This document shows, piece after piece, positions 22,988 through 39,250 of a DNA stretch of 64,000 nucleotides. The DNA lies in contig NC_134025.1 of assembly GCF_964204645.1 (NCBI RefSeq), forward strand, positions 29,542,001 through 29,606,000. The letters are read 5' to 3'. The position numbers and the translations under genes were made by a program. Position 1 is the stretch's first letter. Every line of letters begins with the position of its first letter. The stretch is from Tubulanus polymorphus (lineage: Eukaryota > Nemertea > Palaeonemertea > Tubulaniformes > Tubulanidae). The notes under the pieces are model-generated. The model had not been told where the DNA came from, ran no database searches, and was given only the letters and a program-made list of their open reading frames with translations.

Positions 22988-25747
22988 TGAGTTCACTTAT
23001 CAACTTTGAAATAACTTGAGATATATCAGTCTACTGCCCATCATATGAGTTTTGTTTTTTACTTGTTCGACTCTTCCACAGTTGTATTGCTTCAAATACG
23101 TTATGATTTAACCAAATTCAAATGTAGTTTTTTCAAAGTAGCTAAAACGATAATATTCGATATGAAATAGTATATATTATTTGTTTTTGAAAGTTAGATA
23201 TGCTGGTGTTAAATTTTCGATAAATGGGGAACGGTTTTCTGTAAGTGGTCGGGATCAACGAGGCTCGACGCGTAATGAAACTCATACTCGGCGACAACCT
23301 ACTGAAATATTAAAGATATTAGGCACAGAAGCGGTGACGCGGAAGAGCTCTCGTTCAACTCTCAGCGACTGCGCAACGCCAAAATCTATGAATGGATAAC
23401 GAAGATGATGAGACCAGCAGGAAAATACTGACAAAATGCTGTTAATACTTTATGATTTGTCGTGACAGGCCAAACGTTGAGCATCATCGAAAAATAAATT
23501 GGATTATCACTTGGCGGCCGGTTTTTATCGTAATTTCGGTGTTCATTTTTAAAAAACAATATCTAAAACACGTAGACCTCACCGAAAGTTAAATGATTTC
23601 AATGTCGAAACTTTGATAGATATTTCACCTCAGGCAATCGTGATATATTCGTTCAAAATACAACTTAGTATTTCAAAATCGTCACATATCGTATCGTTGT
23701 TTCATCATAGCTCGTCGTGTATTTATTGCCTTGACAGATTTTCCGATATGAAGCTTTACCAACAAAATGACAAAGCAACGACCTATGTTCCAAAACTTCT
23801 ACAATCTTTATTAAATCTTTTAAATCCTCACTTCCTACTTGAGAACGGATTCAGAGACATTTTATTACAGGCAGCTAATCATTGGATCAATTTCATCCCG
23901 TCTACCTTTAACAAAGCGAAAACGACGTAAACAATAATTGGGATTATCACGCACGAGTAAACCGTGCCGCCACCTGCGGAGCGGGAACCCGTCTTAAAAC
24001 GAGCCCGAACTGACGAAATGTCAAATCGATGAAAACATCCCAAATACAAACCATGAACTATTCATATGAATACATTAGAGTTTTACAATAGAACGTCCGT
24101 CTTTAATTGTCGTTTATTAGCTTTGATTCGTAACCGATGCTTGTACCTCGGAATACGGACGAATTCCATTAAACGCCTTCACGAACCACCTTCTTTAATT
24201 CTACGCATTTATGTTGCTTTCTATCTGCCAGAAATGAAGCCAGGATGAATCCAGGGTACCTCATCTGCCTCACGTGAAGGACTCATTAGAACATGCGCCT
24301 ATCTTGTGGAAAGGAAGAAAAAATTCAATTTCCGATTTTCAATCTCCATTTCATAACGATTTTCTGGTGTATAAATCCATCATTGTTCTATTAATTACAA
24401 TTAAAAAAATCACGAAAATGGTTGAAAATGGATCTAAATACTGTGAATTGGGATTTATTCCCGTGATTGCCTAATCTGAAAAAGTGCCCTTTTTCTTTGA
24501 TTGGGGAGTCGAAATTGGTCGAAAATGTAGCGACAGCACCCCAATAAATATGTATTTCATTTCACGTGTGTTGATATGAAACGAGTTATTTTACTATTTT
24601 ATCCAGAACCGATAATGTTTGATGACAGCTATACATAGAATCGTGCATATACCACAAATGACGCAAAGTTATTCATTATTCAATTTACCTGGTCTGCGAA
24701 AACGCTTAAAAAGAAATATGTTTTGTCGATTGTGCGTAGCAGTCAATTTCAGCTCGGATTAAAGGTATTAGAAATGTGCATTTCGTTGATTAGTGATCTG
24801 AAAAGCTTGTCGTTTGGTCGGATATTCGTCGGGTTTTGTCGGCCGTTTCCGTTATAAACCGACCGATTAATTTCAAATTAGGTTCTATCAACGGTTTTCA
24901 TTTACGCCTGAGTCATGATTGTTATTTTGTAAGTCACGATCATTGATTGTATGATAGCACGGATTTTATGAATAAAGATCATGTTATTAGTAATTCTTGT
25001 CCGGGGTCGTTGTATTTAGATTGTCACGAAATGGTGCCGTACGACTGATGTCTTACAGCCGTTTCTTTGAATATATAATCGGAGGGCCCCTATCTGCGCG
25101 AGTCTTACTATGTCTGACAAATAGAATATCCCCGTACTCAGACGCAGATAACAGATAATAGCAAATATGTAATAGATGATAGAAAACTAGATAATAAAAT
25201 CCGTTAAAATCTGCTTTGGCCCATTACATACATTAGATTAAAAACAAAATTCATTTATCAACAGTATTATTTAAAAATCTAACGTTTTGGGCTTTCATTG
25301 ACCATTGTCAAGTGTGAAGGAAAGCATAAAACGAGGGGAATTTGAACAGGGGAACAAGTTCATCGAGTAAATATCTCAATATTGGGTATTTATTTACACC
25401 ATAGATACAATGCGAAAAAGCCTTGTATTTTTTTTTTTTAATTTAATGACGTAGAGTAAAGGTAGGTGCGGTGAATGTAAAATGTTAATCAGTTTTTTTA
25501 TATTTCAAGTTTATTTGTAGCGGGTTTTGATTCTATTTTCTAATAAAGTCAGAATTATTATTAGACAAAAGTCCAGTATGCTTGTAAATAAATCCTTTCT
25601 GTCATTTACGAAGATTATTTGGAATCAAATAGATGTCGCGATGAATATTTAAACATTTTATCGGAATTCTAGAAGTGACGACAGCGCATCGTCTCGAACG
25701 CTCTAATCACAGCGTGCGAGAACGGCATAAGTCCAACGCACGCACAG

Positions 25748-25761
25748 ATGCCATCTGGTGG
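25748..25761 (-). promoter_or_regulatory. CTCF-like motif
   Basis: ATGCCATCTGGTGG matches the reverse of the CTCF core consensus CCASYAGRKGGCRS at 13 of 14 positions. It is the first of three such motifs within 1.6 kb on the intergenic side of otx. Confidence 0.35.
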
Positions 25762-26369
25762 AATTACTGACTAAAAATGATTAAACGACCGTAAGACAAC
25801 AGTCTATAAATTGCCGTTCCGTCGACTGGTCAAATCAAATTAACTGTGCGCTGCACTAATTGTACCTCCTATTATATACATTTAATGACCATGCCCTACT
25901 AATCATCTGGACCCAGTTTCATACACAGTCATGAATGAATTCGACCCAAAACTGATATACACCATTCAGACTGGTCCTAAGATGGTCTCAAATCTTAGCT
26001 CTGCAGGTCCGTACCTAGGTAGTTGCCCCCCCCCCCACCAGGAAAAGTGCTCATTTGCAGATATTGTTATATATTCTATAGACCTGCCCTTTAACGGTCT
26101 CTATGCCGATAAATCGAATTCTCGGTGCGGCCCTGCTATGTCTGTGCCCCCGGGGCCTGATTCGCTTTCTTGTGAATATTTTAGATCTGTAATCGATGAG
26201 AGATGGCTAACAATCTGGTCGCTTATTCAAATGTGTCACTAACATGTACGCAGTATCCTGTCTTTCAGAAAGCGTTATTGAAGTTAATCACGATTGGACC
26301 CTCAATGATAGACGGGCTCTCTCACTATATCTTACAGTTGGTTGCATTTGTATACGACTATTCTAGTAG

Positions 26370-26540
26370 AGGGTACTAGGAAGGAGGGCGCATTGGTGGA
26401 GACAGGTCCGGTGGAGGCAATGCTGGACTAAGGGAGTGGACACATGGGCACTAGGGGGCACTAGTAGCACAAGCAAGGGAGGCTAGCTCACGGATAGTAC
26501 TGGGAGATGCTGATCGGATACTGTTTGAAGACACTGTTGA
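26370..26540. other. G-rich non-coding block
   Basis: The + strand is unusually G-rich for the window (GGTGGAGACAGG, GGTGGAGGCAATG, CTAGGGGGCACTAG). It contains the second CTCF-like motif. No ORF or gene is evident. Confidence 0.5.
26448..26461 (+). promoter_or_regulatory. CTCF-like motif
   Basis: GCACTAGGGGGCAC matches the CTCF core consensus CCASYAGRKGGCRS at 13 of 14 positions in the forward orientation. Confidence 0.4.
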
Positions 26541-27239
26541 CGCCGGAAACAAGATGATACCTTGGAGTAATCAGACTGGATGCTCGGGCCATTAAAGACA
26601 CCCTATGTATCCGGTGTTCATACCGTTCAGTAATCAGCGTAAATCCTCAAAGGCAAAAATAATTAAAGCGAAGTCAGTGGAATTGACGTATAATTTCATA
26701 AAAACAAACAAATTTATTGATACTTCAAGGAATGCGTGAATATGTGATGAAATGATTTTTCATATTGCGACGATCAAAAGAGAATAAATGGAAAAATTAA
26801 CTCATTATTGTTTTTCTTACACGCGAAGATATGTCTTTTTTTACAAAACGAGAATTGACCTATCCTATCCTTGGATTAGGATTAATCTGAACGAGAGATC
26901 ATCCAAAAATACAGATTGCGGCGTTTAATGCGAACACCAAAATCGTTGATTCGAAAGAAAAATAAATAAGGTTTCGTGCCTTGGAATACAGACGGATAAC
27001 AGCTTTACAATTAAGAAAAAGAAAATAAAGACCTTTTTCGTCGTTTCACCCACGAAATGAATATACAGAGAACATGCAAATAGATTTACAATATAGAAAG
27101 AGCATTTTTAGTTCTGCTAACTATCAGCAAACTCTTCAAAATATCTGCCACATTTACACGAATGCTTAAAACATACTCCATGAAGTAACATAAACATTAA
27201 TTCATACAAATAAATGTAAATAATTTATATCAAACTTGA

Positions 27240-27245
27240 TTTATT
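27240..27245 (-). terminator. otx: Candidate otx polyA signal
   Basis: TTTATT on the + strand (AATAAA on the -) about 375 bp downstream of the otx stop. Another lies near 26712. Which is used cannot be decided from sequence. Confidence 0.35.
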
Positions 27246-27350
27246 ACCAAATCATTTAAACAGATTCATAAGCATTAATTTACAAGATTTAATATTACAT
27301 TCAATAAATTAAATTGATGATAAGCGCGCGCGATGATTGATCATTCCACA

Positions 27351-27364
27351 ACGCCCCCTGGTGA
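27351..27364 (-). promoter_or_regulatory. CTCF-like motif downstream of otx
   Basis: ACGCCCCCTGGTGA matches the reverse CTCF consensus at 12 of 14 positions, 254 bp past the otx stop. It is oriented towards the forward motif at 26448, so the two form a convergent pair. Confidence 0.4.
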
Positions 27365-27446
27365 CGAACACCGAATTAACAGTAATCGCCCGGTAACAAT
27401 TATCTCCTATAAGACAAATATAATTATGCAATTTTTTGACTAATTC

Positions 27447-27486
27447 TGACGTCACAGCTAATCGAGCGTCCGATTGTATGACGTCA
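27447..27486. promoter_or_regulatory. Paired CRE sites at otx 3' end
   Basis: TGACGTCA occurs exactly at 27447-27454 and again at 27479-27486, 32 bp apart, inside the likely otx 3' UTR or immediate 3' flank. Confidence 0.4.
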
Positions 27487-27617
27487 GCGTAATTTGCGGG
27501 TACATAGGATCCCTCCTAATTCACGTACCCGTAAAGTTATTTCTGTACAAGAGTTTTTGTCATAAATCAATTGTTATTATGTCATGGTTCATGAGTTCAG
27601 AATGATCGTTGTCGCAA

Positions 27618-32400
<4,783 letters not shown>

Positions 32401-32808
32401 CTGCAAATAATAAAGTAAAGCGTTTGTGGAAATATCTATAAACCGTAGAACTACAGGAATTACCAAAGCGCTCATAATCAACTACGAAATACGAGAGGGT
32501 GAAAATTAAAACTCTATCTGGCTGAAAAAACTACCGAAAAAAAGTTGCCCAACACTCGAGTCGGTAAAAAAAGTTACCGTTCATCGGATCAGAACTGTGA
32601 CGTGACCTGAGCCGTCTTACCAAAATAAAAAACAAATCTTATCTGCCCCTCTTATCCGCATACATCGCGATTATCCGAACTTACTAAAATCCATGGTATT
32701 ATACTCCGGTTGTAAAAAGCGAATATAGACAAAATCCTCTCAAATCATATCAAATGTATTATTACTCTTTGTCGCCTAAAGCATTAGGGGAATTACAGAT
32801 CGGCTTAC

Positions 32809-32935
32809 CTCACTAGCTCTTCGTATTCTACAGTACGACACTGCTAAATTCTATCCTAATATCCTATGTAAATCGGAGGATTAAGTTTTTGAAGTAGAAT
32901 CGGCATGCAAGCTCTATGCAAACTGCCTGCTAAAT
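32809..32935 (-). promoter_or_regulatory. otx: Predicted otx non-coding first exon and TATA promoter
   Basis: On the - strand CTAGTGAG|GTAAGC (donor at 32808) is a strong 5' splice site that pairs with the acceptor at 32401, giving a 408-bp intron. TATAAA at 32965-32960 would place transcription start near 32930-32935. The exon carries a 16-codon upstream ORF (ATG 32906 to TAG 32856) and a TAATCC site at 32883-32878. Splicing supplies an in-frame TAG and no new ATG, supporting the chosen Otx start. Predicted by eye only. Confidence 0.5.
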
Positions 32936-32999
32936 GTGCAGTGAATGGGGATCTATGTGTTTATATTTCTTATTTCGTGGCTACTCGGCATGCGTGACA

Positions 33000-33120
33000 G
33001 CTCACCAAATCAGATGGGCGGGATCACGTGCTTGGGCGTCACCGTCGTTGACAAATCATAGCGTCGCCAATTGGCGCGATATCGCTAGCGACCACCAGTA
33101 AGCGACAAGCTGTCGTGAGT
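33000..33120 (-). promoter_or_regulatory. otx: CpG-richer otx upstream block
   Basis: Contains GGGCGGG, the E-box CACGTG, and the perfect palindrome CGCCAATTGGCG at 33065-33076, which carries a CCAAT box on each strand. CpG is visibly denser than in surrounding DNA. It fits proximal promoter sequence for the predicted start near 32930. Confidence 0.4.
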
Positions 33121-36100
33121 ATGTCTATACACGCGATTCTCTAAAATACGGTTTTCTGCTCAAGCGAGTTTGTGCCGAACGCGGACGACTAGAAAAAATA
33201 CCGCCGACAATTCCCTTTTCAATGGAACAGACGATTTCACATTTGAATAAAAACCGGAAAACATTTTAACGAAAACCATTAGATTAAAATCCTGTAGTTA
33301 AAAAAGATACGTCCGCGTTTTAAAAACTGATTCTGAACTGTGCGCAGGTTTCTATGCGGAAATCGTGCACGTATGAAGCGAGTATTGCGGGGACTTTGAT
33401 TAACCCGAAAAACTCTGAAGAAAATATCTCGAGACGTTTTAGACGAATAAAGGTCAAAGAAAACGATACACGACAAGCTGTATAGCTGTATAGGGAACGG
33501 GTGTGTGTCAGAATGTCATAACTTTTACTTTTGCTTTAACAATATATAATCCAAAGCGGATTAGACGGCGGGGAATATAATCCTGCGTCAACGCCACATT
33601 CAATATTCTTTAACCGCCCGTCCATAATATTCCATATGAAAATACGGGAAGTATGTTGTGCATAGCATTTATATACATATAATAATCGTGTTCCATAAAC
33701 AACGACAAAACCAAGCATTGTACAATGAGTATTCAAGGTCCCGAATAAGGATCCCCTATATAGTGGAAACCATGCTTCTCTGATCTGGACGATCTAATGA
33801 TCTTAAACGTATTTCAGTTGATTTTAAACTTATCGATATAAGGGATAAGTTACAAGGATAAGTTATAAGGATATAAGTTACCTTTAAATGGCGTATATGA
33901 TATAAACGTTACGATTTTTTGCATAATCGCCCACTTGTAAATAAGTCAAAGCTGAAATTTAGAAAATGGTCTATTTGACCTAAAGTGTACTTGATGATCT
34001 GAAAACCCGTTAATTGATACGAAACGAATGACGTATGAAATGAAGATATCTCTTATCGATGCTATGACGCTCTACTTTCTTATTTCCTGTTATGATCAAA
34101 GAAGGTGGTGCATGATTTCCCACTTGTAAATGAGGTAAAGCTGAAAATAGTATATCTGACTAAAGCTGAATTTAATCATCTAAAACCCGTTAATTGATAT
34201 TATACGAATGACGTATGAAATGTAGATGTTTATGGTCGATGCAACTTCGATGACGTAAATGAGTTAAAGCAAGGTGAAACTCTAAATCAATTTGCCCGAT
34301 TTTGGACATAAGTAGAACCGTTACAAATTTTGCACTTGAGATTCGTAAATTCCTTATTTTTTCAAAGCTGAATTCATTGGTGGTTTTCGATAAACCGTTA
34401 TATTTATCAGAGTATTAGAAGTATCTGGGAAAAATAAATTCAGACCAGTTATCAGATCTTGGGGGAGGGGATAAACAGCGGTTAGAAAATTAGCTATCTA
34501 TTACATACATTATGATCGGTATTGAGCGGATCAAAGGCGTAATTCTTATAGTCAGATCTCAAACAGTGAATATAGAAAACACTGCGGAACGTTGCAACAG
34601 ACGCCGCTAATTAATCGAATGGTCATCAGACGATTAGTTTCATCTCGGGTGCTTATTTCATAGCGGGTCGCATTTAATGATCAAGTATATTCGTCGTATT
34701 TGGGAAATTAACGGCACCCTTTTCATGTAAAACATGTTTAGGCAAACAAGTATAGTCGAACTGCGGGTCTACAATACATCGCTGAGATTCATCGCATCGC
34801 TGATCATAAATAACTATTTACTAGTAATTAAATAATTAACCCCCGTTACACATTGCTCTAGTTAACCTGTTGTAAATGCTCAAGCACTAACTGGCCAATA
34901 TACTCATGTTATTTTTGTGATCTGTTTTTATCCCTGTTTAAACAGGTGTATTATATGACAACGTGCGTTCAAAATGAAGAAAAAGCGATATTTTTGACGA
35001 TGTATTTATCAATTTAAATGTGTCATTGACACTCATTCGATGCTATCTATTAATATTAATCAATAATTCACGCGTTAAGTGTCGGAAAGTGTGTGGTGTT
35101 TTATTGATGAATAAAAGAAATATTATTAGATTCATGAGATTATCGAACCTTAAGTGTCGAAATCCACGTCAATCTACAGATTGAACATCAGTGATGGTTT
35201 TTTAAATTGTCTCATCACGAATGTGGTTTATTCATAGGCAGAATTATATTATTTCGCATATTTGAAACTTCACAGTGTCCATCGTTCCCCGCTATCTAAT
35301 CGCGTGCCGACGATGCACTGGGCGTTTTGTTTTGGTGCCTTTTTGTAATTAGAAACTTTGATTATCGCTTCCTTCGATCGAAGAAAGTTAAAAAGATGAA
35401 AATTCCTCGCGGCAGGAGAAATTAATTTTCGCCGTTACCTTTCTACAACAAGCGCACAATAGCGAACTCGTCCCTCGGCGAAGCTAGCAGCAATTTCTCT
35501 CAGAGCCAGCCTCCCTCGACACGACGCATCACGACGACACGCGTAACTCACTATTTGCTAATGGACGAAAGATACACTTCGACAACCTCATAACGTAATT
35601 TGTTTAATAAGAGATGTGCACTTTGCTTTTAATTTAGTGGTCGTTGTAAAAAGGCATGTAGCAATTCAATTAGGGTAGGTCCCTTCACCGTGCGTGGAGA
35701 AGATACATTTGTCAAATTAATTTGTTGAGGATGGCTGTTTACGGGGAGACAGCACGGTGGTTACGCCAACAGCAGTCGCGGTGCGATGATGGTAGATACG
35801 GCGCTCCTAATTTACCAACCAGCATCATCTTAATTAATTAACGTCGGATGCGACCCGGGGATGTTGCATTCAAACAATATACTCGCTAGGGAAAGAACTA
35901 AAGGTGTCAGAGACGTGGATGATGATTAATCGAAAAACGGAATACAATTCCTCAAACAGTCGGTGGCTGATTGAACATAAAAACATAAGCAGATAAAACA
36001 TGGCTTTGTATAACTATCCGTAGAATAGAGATACAGAAATACAAAAAAAACCCACTGATATTCATAAATACTAAACGAAGACGTTTTTGTTGGCGCAAAG

Positions 36101-37260
36101 AAACAGAGAAACGATAACAACTACAACATGGAGCCGTCCCTTAAACGTTATACACACGATGCTTTGGTCAGTTTAGACATTTCTGAACTGTTTGTTCCAA
36201 GTAAATATTTCGATATTGACATATTTGTTGAGGCTCGGCTTCCAATGTAAACTTTCTGAAATATATATGATGGCGGCTTGTTGCATTTCACCAGTATCGA
36301 GTATGAACAGCTTGCGTATAATACACAAAACAAATCTATCTATTTAGAAATTTTAGATGGAATTGATCCTTCAGATTTTTCGACTCATCTCCCCCGAAAT
36401 CTCATATTAAACGTCTATTATTCAATCAAGATGGCAACTGAATGTCTCAATATGGCTGAATGTTTTGGGGGTATTGTACCATTGGCGCCTTGTGCAATTG
36501 TCTTTTCACGGTTGCATTTCTAGAATCCATCTTTTTGCCGGCGACATCGAGGGATATGTTAGAACGACGACAAAGAATTCGTATCGTATCGCTCTAAAAT
36601 AGTATTGTCACCGAGGATTGACCCCTGGCGCGCGATTCAAAAACAACGCACCCACTTAGTTGAAGTATGACGTTGAAGAATCCGTCGTTTCGTATGATCA
36701 GTCATAGTTTGGATCAGGTGTAATGGAGCGCCCTGCTGAGCTTAGAAATAAATCTCAGTAATTATAAGACGTTACTAATACAATTTCTTCCAAATACCAC
36801 ATGGAGTTACAGCCATTCTATATGATTTATAAAACTTAGACTTAGCATGTGATCGGATTAAGATGGAGTTTGTGTCGTTTCGACCGTGACGATGAATGTA
36901 GATTTTAGGCCCACGAAAGTCAAATTTTTTGAATTAATTCCGTTGGAGATTTTTTTCGCTTGAAGCCTCGTTAATTTATAAATCTGATGCTTAGTCAATT
37001 CGACATGGATTTATCACAATTCGTGAACAAATTAAATACCAATCCATCATTTTTTATTTGAGATGTTGCAAGCAATTTTCAAAACTCCTGAGTCAAAATA
37101 TTTTCCTAGTTTCTTTCTCGGGTACACTCTACTCCTGATTAAGGCAAGGTTAGCAGGTATTTTCGAGAAAACTTGGTCTTGTAGTTCATATCAGTTTCAG
37201 TTTATTTTAGGCGTGGACATTAGTCTCGGGATGGCACATTAGTCTGGGCCAACATGGCAT
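33121..37260. other. otx upstream non-coding region
   Basis: No gene recognised. It contains a 189-bp tandem duplication and short ATAAGG-type repeats at 33838-33880. Open frames are short and unsupported. Confidence 0.5.
33921..34275. repeat. 189-bp tandem duplication upstream of otx
   Basis: Copy 1 (from 33921) and copy 2 (from 34110) share CCCACTTGTAAAT, AAAGCTGAAA, AAACCCGTTAATTGATA and ACGAATGACGTATGAAATG in the same order and spacing. The second copy is slightly truncated. Confidence 0.8.
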
Positions 37261-37267
37261 CGCGCCT

Positions 37268-37500
37268 CGGACCTTCCCGAGCCTCTCCCCGATCCCTGAA
37301 CGCGTCCAGTCGGGACCCTCCCGAGCCTCTCCCCGATCCCTGAACGCATCCAGTCGGGACCCTCCGGAACCCTTCCTGATCCGAGTACTAGTCCAGTCCG
37401 GACCCTCCCGAGCCTCTCCCCGATCCGTGTACTAGTCCAGTCGGGACACTCCCGAGCATCTGCCCAATCCCTGCACCAGTCCATGAGTCGGGACCCTCCT
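37268..37500. repeat. 44-bp imperfect minisatellite
   Basis: About five units begin GGGACCCTCC-like at 37268, 37312, 37356, 37399, 37443 and 37490, with period 43-47 bp. Shared words are CGAGCCTCTCCCCGATCC and CCAGTC. It is GC-rich compared with its surroundings, and the - strand open frame through it is a repeat artefact. Confidence 0.85.
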
Positions 37501-37999
37501 CTGGATCCTATCAGTAAATGCTGTAATCCTATCATTAGTAGATCTCTATAAGTTTAATACGATATAATCCCAGGCGCTCTACGTTATTCTCGACAAATAT
37601 TGGTTTTAATTCATCGATTTGTGCCGGTAGTCCAAACAGGAGCAGCTGGGACATCCCACCGGACACTTCAACTTCTGCTTCAATTTCTACTCGTTCTCTA
37701 TTCATACATGTTGGTATCAGGTGCTGAATTCAAACTACCTGCTATATAGAACGGGACAAACTGTCGCTCGAGTTGTCTACAACAGGTCGATGACATTTAG
37801 AAATGCTGCCATCCCTGCCCTTGGGCCAAGAAAACGGTCAGATCACATTGAAAGCCCTGGGCTCGAGGACGAGACAGGCGCCGGCCTACCTATTCTGATG
37901 CGCTGCAAATGTTTCATATCATTAATGCGAGTGAAAGTAGAACTCAAAATAGAAATAATTTGGTTTTGTGAAGGTTTGTCGTGCGGTGAGACAAATTGA

Positions 38000-38080
38000 A
38001 ACAGCGGATCTGCCCAGCACGCTTGCGTACGCACTCTATTGTCGTCTGACTACATGTTGTCTGTGCTGGGCTTTGTTTAC
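38000..38080. repeat. Short inverted repeat GCCCAGCAC
   Basis: GCCCAGCAC near 38012 and GTGCTGGGC near 38064 form perfect 9-bp arms about 44 bp apart. Too short to call a hairpin RNA. Confidence 0.3.
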
Positions 38081-38806
38081 CGTAGCGGTGATATGACGTT
38101 AATCCATCCTACAATTAATACTAGAAAGTAATTAATTAACTGTTAGAAATCAGGACCGTTCTACACTTTAATCAACAAGATTCGTGCTAATTTTTCGTCT
38201 ATATCCTATTCAATTTAGCTTCATCATTTTTTTTCTTAAAATAATTAGGACCTCCACTGTTTTAAACTATGCACAGACGTTGTATTCAACAGTGTCTGTC
38301 ACTCAATGAAGGGAATAGAAGAAAAAATCAGTTAGATTTCTTCGAAACGGCTTTACAGATTTCTTCCAATCCGGACAATGGGCAAGCTCCTCGCATACAA
38401 AAAAATGAAATTGCCCAATTGATAAAAACCGGTTACGATACTTATAGTGATCATTCATACATTTAGCCTATTTAACGTGTTGGCATTAAATGAGCACGCA
38501 GCCACGTTTCTATGATATTACGTGTTAATACCTGTGTTTACATGACACTTTTTGACAAATTATCCATTGTGCTTCAAACACTTACAAAAGAAAGGCTACT
38601 GACTTTTCATTTAGTAATAAGAGCTGCTTCGATATAAAAACGATGGATTCGTTTAGATATTTACATGCGTTGTTGAATAAACACCTATTTAGTTAGTTTT
38701 AGACATCTTAAAAACTAGGCTCAAAATTAAGAATTTTTGAAAGCTAGATTTTCCAAAAATCCGGAACAATCTCATTATGAAATTTAAACGAAGGGTAATT
38801 TATAGG

Positions 38807-38948
38807 TTAACTAGGTTTTATTAAGAATATGAGCTTTCGCTACTAATTCTTAGTAGCTTGATCAGGTATAAATGAGTTGAATACCTTACCCAATGAAGCT
38901 ACTATGCACTAGTAGTGAAAGCTTGTACCTTTGATAAAATCTAGTTAA
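38807..38948. repeat. Foldback element with 53-bp arms
   Basis: The arms 38807-38859 and 38896-38948 are both exactly 53 bp, align without gaps and match at about 42 of 53 positions, around a 36-bp loop. The outer end is TTAACTAG and the inner end is TAGTAGCTT. Several mismatches would become G-U pairs if transcribed. It could be a MITE or a hairpin RNA source; the sequence does not decide. Confidence 0.75.
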
Positions 38949-39205
38949 TTCACTAGATGTAGTTAACTGAAAGAAGCGACAAATGGAGATTTTAAAACTA
39001 CGAAATGTACGCGTGAATTGGGTCTGGAAGAACACGAACTTTTACTAGCGATTTACAGATAATCTCATCACCGGGAAACCAAACAATACGAGGTTTTATC
39101 ATTGGCAAAAAACTGCGAATATATCTCATTGGGCCTGGCAGTATACACGAAGCTAGCTAGCAGCCGAAATCGATGGCTTTTCTCGGTGATGTACGCCTGT
39201 CGCTA

Positions 39206-39230
39206 GTTCGTTCGTTCGTTCGTTCGTTCG
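39206..39230. repeat. (GTTC)6 microsatellite
   Basis: Six perfect GTTC units, eight bases before the palindromic K50 site. Confidence 0.95.
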
Positions 39231-39238
39231 TGTGCCTT

Positions 39239-39250
39239 TAATCCGGATTA
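39239..39250. promoter_or_regulatory. Palindromic K50 homeodomain site
   Basis: TAATCCGGATTA is a perfect palindrome of two abutting Otx/Gsc half sites, about 6.3 kb upstream of the predicted otx start. Confidence 0.45.

Larger units (their letters stand above)
12300..25700. other. gsc-otx intergenic interval
   Basis: No recognisable gene. It contains microsatellites, a tRNA-like relic, an inverted repeat, CRE palindromes at 12877 and 19952, and two weak terminal-exon candidates at 16246 and 21051. The interval separates two convergent developmental regulators, so cis-regulatory elements are likely but cannot be seen without cross-species comparison. Confidence 0.5.

Noticed and set aside
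26255-26380. TCTTTCAG acceptor followed by a 36-codon frame
   Set aside because: No partner exon and no similarity; it runs into the G-rich non-coding block.
37239-37535. Gly/Arg-rich - strand ORF
   Set aside because: Created by the 44-bp minisatellite.
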